This document shows, piece after piece, positions 26,992 through 33,761 of a DNA stretch of 64,000 nucleotides. This stretch comes from Methanimicrococcus blatticola. Lineage in GTDB: Archaea > Halobacteriota > Methanosarcinia > Methanosarcinales > Methanosarcinaceae. The notes beneath the pieces are model-generated. The model ran no database searches, had not been told where the DNA came from, and was given only the letters and a program-made list of their open reading frames with translations. A program made the translations under genes and the position numbers. The stretch is from assembly GCF_004363215.1 (NCBI RefSeq), contig NZ_SNYS01000009.1, positions 1 through 64,000 on the forward strand, written 5' to 3'. Each line of letters opens with the position of its first letter. Within the stretch, counting starts at the first letter, position 1.

Positions 26992-28704
26992 TTATCTGCC
27001 TTCAATATATCTGCCGCGCATTTTGATTTCTTCGGCGCGCTTTAAAATGATGTCCGCGTCTTTGTAATTTTTCCGATAGCCCTGCGCAAATAATTCTTTC
27101 AGGCGCTCCGGTTTTTTGTGAGAACTGTCAAATGTTTGGAAGAGGACATGAATGTCAACGCCTTTTGCCTCAACGCTGTTTTCTGAAAAGGAAAGCCCGA
27201 AATCGATTAAATATAATTTTGAATCGCGGCCGGCAATCATGTTTGATGTTGTCAGGTCGCCGTGAATGATGTTGCTTGCGTGCAATTTTCCGATCATTTC
27301 TCCGGCCGCGGCGGCCAGTTCATTTTGAGTGTCAATTTCAAATTTAAGCGGTGTTCCGTTGATGTATTCCATTTTAATCGCGAAATCGTCAACGCCGTAA
27401 ACAATCGGCGCGGGAACGCCGCAGCGGCGCGCTTCGGTCAGCATTCTGACTTCGGTTCGTGTTCTGTCTTTTCTCAGTTTGGCGTCAATTTGAGGGAGGC
27501 GGTAATTCTTTTGAATGCGTTCTTTGACGACCATTTCTTCGGTTTCGCCGGCGGTATTGAATTCTTTTTCAAATCCGTATGATTTTGTTTCGGTGTGAAC
27601 GACAGCTTCCGCGCCGTTTTGCATTTTTTTGATTTCTTCTGCGCGGTTGGTATTTTTGGGCGGCTTCCAGGTGACTGAGACTTCGTCCGGCCGGAATCCT
27701 GCGTCGACAAACGATTCTTCAACGGTGAGCGTGTCGCCCGCTTTGAACATCAAAAGTCCTGTATACGCAATCATCGCTCCGTTGTCGCCCATAAATTTCT
27801 TTTCGGGAACGAAGAATTTCGCGCCGCGGTCAGCGCACATTTTTTCCAGCATTTCACGAATGCGGCTGTTCGCGCCGACACCGCCTGCGAGAAGCACTTC
27901 ATTTTTGCCGGTGTGGGCAAGCGCGCGCTCTGTGACTTCAACGGCCATCGCAAAGGCCGTTTCCTGATACGCGTAACATGCGTTTGCCAAAACGGTTTCA
28001 TCAATATTGCCGTCGGAATTTGTGTTTTCTTTCAAATATCTGGTCGCGGCGGTCGATAATCCTGAAAAGAAAAAGTCCATTCCTTTGACGGTATAAGGCA
28101 AATCAATGTATTCTGTCGCTTCTTTCGCGTACTTTTCAACAAGGGGGCCGCCGGGGTGCGGGAGTCCCGCGGATCTCGCGAATTTGTCAAGCGAATTGCC
28201 GAGACCGATATCAAGGGTTTCGCCGAAAACGCGGTACGCGCCCTTTCCGAAATCCGTTCCGGACTCGGATTCTTCGTACGCCAAAACTTGGGAATTTGCG
28301 CCGCTCACGTAAAGTGTAATCGGGTCGGTCGCTTCTGTCTTCCAAAGGCCGACTTCGATGTGCGCGACGCAATGATTCACGCCGACCAGCGGTTTTTCGA
28401 GCATCAAAGAAACCATGCGCGCCGCGGTTCCGACAATTCGAAGGCAAGGTCCGAGTCCGGGTCCTTTTGAAAAAGCGACGGCGTCAATATCGGATTTGGA
28501 ATACCCTTTTTCTTCAAAGAGGCGGAACAATTCGTCAATCACTTCTCCGACGTGCGCGGCGTGGTGCTGTGCGGCTTCGCGCGGGTGGATGCCGCCGGCT
28601 GCGGGCTTGTAAGTGTGCGTGACGTCGACGATGACATCTTCTTCATTGACGATTGCGGCGCTTAAATTCCAAGCGGTTCCTTCGATGCCGAGAATGATTG
28701 TCAA
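26992..28704 (-). CDS. Kae1-Bud32 fusion, tRNA t6A threonylcarbamoyltransferase
   Basis: A 570-residue fusion found in many Euryarchaeota. The N-terminal Kae1/TsaD part (1 to about 330) transfers threonylcarbamoyl to A37 of ANN-decoding tRNAs; it shows ILGIEGTAWNLS, the metal-binding NHCVAH and LLAGGVGANSRIREM. The C-terminal Bud32 part (about 355-570) is a small P-loop-type kinase/ATPase with IIHGDLTTSNMI and LYLIDFGLSF. A TTG start at 28704 is supported by GAGGTAA at proper spacing; no ATG lies nearby in frame. It is upstream of rdgB. Confidence 0.95.
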   Translation of the reverse strand: MTIILGIEGTAWNLSAAIVNEEDVIVDVTHTYKPAAGGIHPREAAQHHAAHVGEVIDELFRLFEEKGYSKSDIDAVAFSKGPGLGPCLRIVGTAARMVSLMLEKPLVGVNHCVAHIEVGLWKTEATDPITLYVSGANSQVLAYEESESGTDFGKGAYRVFGETLDIGLGNSLDKFARSAGLPHPGGPLVEKYAKEATEYIDLPYTVKGMDFFFSGLSTAATRYLKENTNSDGNIDETVLANACYAYQETAFAMAVEVTERALAHTGKNEVLLAGGVGANSRIREMLEKMCADRGAKFFVPEKKFMGDNGAMIAYTGLLMFKAGDTLTVEESFVDAGFRPDEVSVTWKPPKNTNRAEEIKKMQNGAEAVVHTETKSYGFEKEFNTAGETEEMVVKERIQKNYRLPQIDAKLRKDRTRTEVRMLTEARRCGVPAPIVYGVDDFAIKMEYINGTPLKFEIDTQNELAAAAGEMIGKLHASNIIHGDLTTSNMIAGRDSKLYLIDFGLSFSENSVEAKGVDIHVLFQTFDSSHKKPERLKELFAQGYRKNYKDADIILKRAEEIKMRGRYIEGR

Positions 28705-28876
28705 AAATTTACCTCAAGGTTGAAATGTAATTAAAATAAAATGAATCGAATTTGAAAATAGAAAGAGACTTTTTAATTAAATCTTTTCTCAAAAGAGGGG
28801 AAGAATTGTAGAAAATGAAATCGGAAAATTAAGGAAAACAAAAATTGAATGAATTAAAATGAAAATCCTTCTTCAA

Positions 28877-29026
28877 TTAATCAATTGAAATTTCTGTTGA
28901 TTCTTCAACAGTTTCTTTTTTCCAATATTTTTGAAAATGCATTTCAATTTCTTCATTAAGCTTTTTTATTCTTTCTTCATCTTCCGGCGATTGGCTGATA
29001 AAAGTAATAAATAATTCTCCATGCAT
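28877..29026 (-). CDS. Small 49-aa ORF downstream of the ADP-ribosyltransferase-like gene
   Basis: A short frame from ATG 29026 to TAA 28877 with a good site (GGAG, 8 nt upstream), starting 5 nt after the stop of the ADP-ribosyltransferase-like gene. The product begins MHGELFITFIS and continues with a charged helix (SPEDEERIKKLNEEIEMHF) and an acidic C-terminus. The tight coupling and small acidic nature suggest a partner or immunity protein, but there is no homology that I recognise. 28705-28876 holds no gene. Confidence 0.5.
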   Translation of the reverse strand: MHGELFITFISQSPEDEERIKKLNEEIEMHFQKYWKKETVEESTEISID

Positions 29027-29031
29027 TTTGA

Positions 29032-29718
29032 TTACTCCGAAATTTCTTCAATTGTAATGAAAGTTATTTCTTTACTTGATTTTGTATTTGTTTCTTTATT
29101 TATACTTACTGTTTCATCCGTTTTCTCTTTGAATATCTCGATAATTTTGTATTTTCGATTACGTGGTCTCAGAATTTCATTTTCCGTTTCATCAATATAT
29201 AATGCTTCCATCTTATCATTTATTTTCAATCGGAATATAATCGGATTATTCGGATTCGTATATTTGTAAGCGGTTTCTAAATCGGCACTGAAACTTCCAA
29301 ATGCATCTTCTGTAAATACTTCGCCAACGGCTAAATATTTTAACCAAGATAATTCAGAAACGCCGCGAAACGCCCAAAAATCTTTCTTAATCTTGCTTTT
29401 TTGAATCGCCCGATCTAAATGTTCAATATAAAACTCAATTATTTCCGATTCTTCCGGTGTCAATAATTCTCGAAATTCCAAAGAACGGCAAAACGAATTG
29501 ATAACAAAACACCACGTTTTCTTTTTCCACTCTTCGGGAATTTCAAAACTCCAATCCTGTTTCTGAAAATTTTGTTCGTGAACATCCTGATACGCTTCAA
29601 TCGCTTCTTTTTCAATTTTTGTCAAATCGTTTCTTTTTGAATAGTTTGTCAATTCGGCGATTGTGTTTTGTCCGGTTTCAGAGTCTTTGCCGTTTTGTTC
29701 GTTTTTCCTTCCAACCAT
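29032..29718 (-). CDS. Putative mono-ADP-ribosyltransferase (R-S-E class, C3/VIP2-like)
   Basis: A 228-residue protein whose second half carries the motif set of ADP-ribosyltransferase exoenzymes: R118 in FWAFRGV, the GEVFTEDAFGSFSAD stretch (S142-F-S144 in place of STS), and the ExE turn E179-N-E181 followed by EILRPRNRKYKII. NAD-dependent modification of a protein target is therefore expected. The N-terminal 100 residues are helical and charged. No signal peptide is present, so it would act inside the cell or be delivered by other means. It is followed by a coupled 49-aa ORF, a layout reminiscent of toxin modules. Target unknown. Confidence 0.7.
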   Translation of the reverse strand: MVGRKNEQNGKDSETGQNTIAELTNYSKRNDLTKIEKEAIEAYQDVHEQNFQKQDWSFEIPEEWKKKTWCFVINSFCRSLEFRELLTPEESEIIEFYIEHLDRAIQKSKIKKDFWAFRGVSELSWLKYLAVGEVFTEDAFGSFSADLETAYKYTNPNNPIIFRLKINDKMEALYIDETENEILRPRNRKYKIIEIFKEKTDETVSINKETNTKSSKEITFITIEEISE

Positions 29719-29844
29719 GTTTTTTAAAAAACGAAAAACAATATGGTCTGCTCTCTTTTTTCAAAAAGAATAACTTTAAATTATGATTCAAAACCGAAAT
29801 CTGAAATAAAAATAGTCATCAGTCGTTTTTGAATTATTAAAAAA

Positions 29845-29876
29845 ATGAAATAATGAAATAATGAAATAATGAAATT
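29845..29876. repeat. 8-bp tandem repeat, about 4 copies
   Basis: ATGAAATA is repeated four times. It sits in the 280-bp spacer between the ADP-ribosyltransferase-like gene and the surface protein, which otherwise is A-rich (several CCGTAATAAAAAAA-like words) and without a gene. Confidence 0.75.
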
Positions 29877-29974
29877 GTCAAAACCGTAATAAAAAAACCA
29901 TAATCAAAACCCGTAATAAAAAAAGGGAAGAAAAACAAAAAGAATGAAAACAAAAAAATGAAAACGAAAAAAGA

Positions 29975-29998
29975 AATGAAGTTCAAAAGAACTTCATT
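29975..29998 (-). terminator. Terminator hairpin after the surface-protein gene
   Basis: AATGAAGTTC (29975-29984) and GAACTTCATT (29989-29998) give a perfect 10-bp stem with a 4-nt loop directly at the stop codon; on the minus strand T-rich sequence follows. Confidence 0.6.
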
Positions 29999-31644
29999 CA
30001 TTTATTTTTCCGATAGAAATAAGCGCCGGCAATTCCCGCAATGGCAATAAGACCGATTCCTGCGATTATCCAACCACTTTTTGATGTTTTCGGTTCGGTT
30101 TTATTTTCATATCCATTGTCTCCAGAATTTTGATTTGTATTCTCATTTTTGTTTTCATTTGAATTCGGTGAATCATTTATTGCTGAATTCGGAGAGGTTG
30201 ATGTATTGTTTTGCTGTGTTGTTTTGTTTGTGTCGTTTCCGTCAACAACTTTTGCAGATCCGGTTCCGCTGCCGCCCCCTTTCTTTTCCTGGATGAGGTC
30301 GAGTTCATTCAGATAAATATCAATGACATTGCCTCCGACAATGTTTGGTCTTGGAGAATTCACAAGTTCATTACCGGTCCTGTTTTCTGAATTATTCAAA
30401 AAGTAAAACGTTGATTGTGTTGTACCGTCAGTCGGCAGCCACATTGTAACGGTTCCGGGTGCATACCAATCATTGGCACTTCCGACTCTTGTACTTGCAT
30501 CTTCTCTTGTCATTGCTGTATAAGAACCGGACTTGATAGAAACACCGGGTAATGGGTTTTTGTCATCCTCATTATCCATCACCGTAAAACTGATCGGATA
30601 AATCTCTTCGCCTATGCCGTTTTTGAAAACATTGTTTGCTTCATTGGGCTGTTCCAAAGTCAAAACATTACCACTGTCAATGACAATATTTCCTTCTCCG
30701 TCGCAGTCGGGGTGGACTCCGAAACCGCCTCCGATTCCTCCATTTGTGACAATAATATCAGTTTGTTCTCCGGAAATTCTAATATTAAATGCGTCGCCAC
30801 CTTCTTTACCACCTCCACCTCCGATTCCTGCTCCTTTCCCGTGGTTACTATCTCCGTTTCCGCCTTTTGCTGTCACTATACTGTTTTTAATAATAATTGA
30901 GTTGGCGGAACATCCTGTACCATTATCCTTACTTCCTCCGCCACCAATACCACTGCCGCCGCCGCAACCAAGTCCATTCCCACCTATTGCGGTAATATTG
31001 CTGTCAATAATTGTTATTTTACCTGCATTTTTCATTCCAATTCCACCAATGCCTGCACCCCCTCCCGGAATGACCTTGCCACTGGTATCGTCATCTTTAC
31101 CCGCTGCACCTGTTGCGACTAAATTTCCTTTTGTCGGGTCGTTATTTAAAGAAATAATTGTGAGTTCACACCCTTCAGGAACTTCTATCCCGGAATATCC
31201 ACAAGCATGGAATTCTGCAAGATTACTGCCGCCTGTCAAAGAATTACTGCCGTTTAAAGTCAAATTCACTGTTGCGTTGTTTAATGACATGGCAGAAATT
31301 GTCTTCGTTAAACAATTAATTCTCACTTCTTCAAGTGTAATATTTATTGCTTTATTGACGCTGTTATCAAATATAATGTCGTCTCCATTAATTATAATAA
31401 CATTAGTCGTTTCACCTGCTCCTGATTGTTTAATTGTAATCATTTCACTGAGGGGAATATTTTTTGTTGTTGCACCATCATGGATAATATCCAATGAATT
31501 GGCTGAGGCATTTTTTTGAATTATGATTTTGTCATCACTAATATCAAATGTATGATCTGCTGCGGCTGTTCCTGTCAATAAAGTAAGTGTTAATAAGATA
31601 ATTCCAATCAGCGTTAAAATGTGTAAAAAGCCTTTTTGTTTCAT
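29998..31644 (-). CDS. Large surface protein with glycine-rich repeats and C-terminal anchor
   Basis: A 548-residue exported protein. Signal peptide at about 1-29 (ending TAAADH). The body (about 30-330) has strand-forming repeats with Gly-rich turns (GGGAGIGGIG, GGGSGIGGGG, GAGIGGGGG), a pattern of right-handed beta-helix or carbohydrate-binding adhesins. A second region (about 345-450) contains a Trp/Tyr-rich MDNEDD...GVSIKSG segment like a carboxypeptidase-regulatory fold. Then come an Asn-rich low-complexity stalk and a transmembrane helix ending YFYRKNK. It shares stalk and anchor style with the protein at 17471. Likely an adhesin; ligand unknown. Confidence 0.75.
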   Translation of the reverse strand: MKQKGFLHILTLIGIILLTLTLLTGTAAADHTFDISDDKIIIQKNASANSLDIIHDGATTKNIPLSEMITIKQSGAGETTNVIIINGDDIIFDNSVNKAINITLEEVRINCLTKTISAMSLNNATVNLTLNGSNSLTGGSNLAEFHACGYSGIEVPEGCELTIISLNNDPTKGNLVATGAAGKDDDTSGKVIPGGGAGIGGIGMKNAGKITIIDSNITAIGGNGLGCGGGSGIGGGGSKDNGTGCSANSIIIKNSIVTAKGGNGDSNHGKGAGIGGGGGKEGGDAFNIRISGEQTDIIVTNGGIGGGFGVHPDCDGEGNIVIDSGNVLTLEQPNEANNVFKNGIGEEIYPISFTVMDNEDDKNPLPGVSIKSGSYTAMTREDASTRVGSANDWYAPGTVTMWLPTDGTTQSTFYFLNNSENRTGNELVNSPRPNIVGGNVIDIYLNELDLIQEKKGGGSGTGSAKVVDGNDTNKTTQQNNTSTSPNSAINDSPNSNENKNENTNQNSGDNGYENKTEPKTSKSGWIIAGIGLIAIAGIAGAYFYRKNK

Positions 31645-31880
31645 AATTTTCCCTTCTTTTTGTAAACATTTTCGTTATCGTTCAATAGTGTAATAGTTTA
31701 GAATGTTGTTAGTTTTCATTAATGGTATTTATATCTTATTTAATATGATTATGAAACAAATTCGAATGATATTGATCGTATATATTATAAAATAAAAAAG
31801 AAATGTGAATTTTAATAGAGCGAATCGGGATCATTTACTGATTCTTATTGTAAAAATCTGTAAAAAGCAAAAAACAAAAA

Positions 31881-31901
31881 GGAATCTGTTAAACAGATTC
31901 C
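31881..31901 (-). terminator. Terminator hairpin after phosphopantothenate synthetase
   Basis: GGAATCTG and CAGATTCC form an 8-bp stem around TTAAA. On the minus strand a T-rich tract (complement of AAAAAGCAAAAAACAAAAA) follows directly, so it fits termination of the gene at 31960. The rest of 31645-31959 is AT-rich spacer carrying the surface-protein promoter region. Confidence 0.6.
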
Positions 31902-31959
31902 GTTTTAAATCTTAAAATTAAATATTAAAATTAAATCTTAAAATAAAGTAAATCCAAAA

Positions 31960-32865
31960 TCATTCCATCATCAAATCGCCGCCGCGCATCATGACTTTTT
32001 TGGCGATTTCAGGATCTCTTTGCATTTTTCCGAATCTTCTTTCATTTGCTTCTTGAAGCATCTTTTTTTCCTTTTTGCCGGAATTGTCGTTTTCATCGGG
32101 ATTGATTCCGAGAACTTCATTTTGTTTGGCGGTCAGGTTCTCTTTCATGGTTTCAATCGCGTCCATCAAAACAACATTGTTGTCATACGCCTGAACAATT
32201 TCCCACAAATCTTCTTCTTCCATGTTTTTGAAATCCGGAATCATGTCAATCATATTCGGAAGCGCGCGTTTAAGGTTGTCAATGATGCTGACGTGCGCCG
32301 TTTGCGCGGTTCTTGAGAGCGGATTGAGATCAACTGCAATCACCAGCTTTTTCATGTCCGCCAAAACTTTGCAGCGGTCACCGTCTTCGAGCGGCACGAA
32401 AATAACGTCCGCGTCGTAAATGCCGACGCGCTCCACTTTCGCGCGTTCATGGTCAAGCGGGAGCAAAGGTTCCGCGTTTTCGCCGAGAACAACATCCGCG
32501 CCGTTTTCCTTCAGCTCGTCAATAATCTTTTGAATCCGCTCTTCCGTTCGGTGAAACAAGTTGACTTCCAACTTCGCGCCCGTCAGCTGTGACAGCATCA
32601 CAAGGTCAGCCGGCGAAAGCGCAGCAGCATTGCCGTTCACGGAAATCACCGGGCTTTCAGCCAACAAAAGAAGACACACGGCGACCGCCTCAGCATAATC
32701 GGCGCTGTCAATCGTCTTTTCGCCGATTAAATAATCAAAAGCCTCGCCGCGGCCTTGAGCAATCAAGCCCTGGCGGCTTGTCATTCCTTTCTCGACACCG
32801 GCGATGATTTGTTCACGCGCCATTAAAGATTCATAACGGGGATGGTTTTTCGGGATTTCAGTCAT
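31960..32865 (-). CDS. 4-phosphopantoate-beta-alanine ligase (phosphopantothenate synthetase)
   Basis: A 301-residue archaeal enzyme that joins phosphopantoate to beta-alanine, the step after pantoate kinase in archaeal CoA synthesis. Family blocks are visible: IPKNHPRYESLMAREQI, GLIAQGRGEAFDYLIGE, SPVISVNGNAAAL, VNLFHRTEERI, the VGIYDADVIFVPLEDGDRC region and VDLNPLSRTAQTA. AAGGAAT before ATG 32865 selects this start over the one 42 bp further up. Not clustered with the other CoA genes at 5.4-8.0 kb. Confidence 0.93.
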   Translation of the reverse strand: MTEIPKNHPRYESLMAREQIIAGVEKGMTSRQGLIAQGRGEAFDYLIGEKTIDSADYAEAVAVCLLLLAESPVISVNGNAAALSPADLVMLSQLTGAKLEVNLFHRTEERIQKIIDELKENGADVVLGENAEPLLPLDHERAKVERVGIYDADVIFVPLEDGDRCKVLADMKKLVIAVDLNPLSRTAQTAHVSIIDNLKRALPNMIDMIPDFKNMEEEDLWEIVQAYDNNVVLMDAIETMKENLTAKQNEVLGINPDENDNSGKKEKKMLQEANERRFGKMQRDPEIAKKVMMRGGDLMME

Positions 32866-32942
32866 AATAATTCCTTTTGAAATTGTATGTCGATAAAACC
32901 GCTTCATCTTTTAAAATCATTCGTTCGGTTTTTTGATTTATT

Positions 32943-33058
32943 GATATTCTATTATTTTGATATTCTGTTTTTTTGATATTCTGTTTTTTTGATATTCTGT
33001 TTTTTTGATATTCGTTTTTTTGATATTCGTTTTTTTGATATTCGTTTTTTTGATATTC
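32943..33058. repeat. GATATTC tandem array, 8 units
   Basis: GATATTC recurs at 32943, 32959, 32975, 32991, 33007, 33022, 33037 and 33052, in units of 16 bp (first four intervals) and then 15 bp, separated by CTGTTTTTTT or GTTTTTTT. It lies just upstream of the phosphopantothenate synthetase gene. The minus-strand frame EYQKN/RISKK is a by-product. Confidence 0.9.
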
Positions 33059-33107
33059 GATTCCAAACCCCAAAATACATCTTTTGAGATATCAATGAAA
33101 AGGCAAA

Positions 33108-33650
33108 GCAACCGCCCGCTAATTTTCGTTCCGATCGGAGCAAAGCGAAGAGAGGAACGGAAATTTGCGGATTCGTACTCAGCCGATACAGCAAAAATGA
33201 GAAACCGTTTCTCATGTTATATCTCTGTGTTGCTTTTGTTCTGTCTGCGGTATGTTGTTGCCGCGTCTCTATCTATTTTACTGTATGTTTCTGGTTGCGT
33301 TGCTGCTTTGCGTTGCTGCTGTTTCTCAGGTCGCGTTGCTGCTGTTTCTCAGGTCGCGTTGCTGCTGTTTCTCAGGTCGCGTTGCTGCTGTGTCTCCGGT
33401 TGCGTTGCTGCATTTACCTCTAATTCTTATCACATCCGTTCGCTTGCGCGAACGTGGCACGGCTACCTTACTGTTTGCGTTGCTGCTGCTTCTGCCGCCT
33501 CCGCTACCTGTCCTGCTGCTCTTTCCGTTGACTGTCCTGCTGTTCTCTCTGTTGCTCTCTCCGTTTCTCTCTCCGTTGCCTTTCCTGTTGCTGCCGCCGT
33601 TGTTTCTGCTGTCACCGCTGTCGCGTCGCGCGCAGTCGCCGAATCTTAAA
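33108..33650 (+). repeat. Dispersed intergenic element, copy C (longest)
   Basis: Occupies the divergent gap between phosphopantothenate synthetase and the M1 aminopeptidase. It has a terminal palindrome (CCGCTAATTTTCGTTCC near 33115 with GGAACGGAAATTTGCGG near 33155), CAGCCGATACAGCAAAAA, the hairpin CGTTCGC-TTGC-GCGAACG (33437-33454) with ATCACATC before it, and a long GTTGCTGCTG/CTCTCCGTT pyrimidine-purine biased arm ending at TCGCGTCGCGCGCAG. Confidence 0.85.
33312..33390 (+). repeat. 23-bp minisatellite inside copy C
   Basis: GTTGCTGCTGTTTCTCAGGTCGC is repeated at 33312, 33335 and 33358 with a fourth, diverging unit at 33381. Other copies of the element carry a different, 26-bp unit at the opposite side of the hairpin. 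Confidence 0.85.
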
Positions 33651-33761
33651 AATGATAAAGTGAGTCCTCGTTTTTTATTTTGAAAAAAACACAACAGAAA
33701 ATAAAACAGAAAATAAAACAGAAAAATAAATATTAATACCCCGAAAACATTCATAATTTCC

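Noticed and set aside
30614-31519. 301-codon plus-strand ORF antisense to the large surface protein
   Set aside because: Pro/Ile/Pro-rich product that mirrors the Gly-rich repeats of the real gene on the other strand; no start signal.
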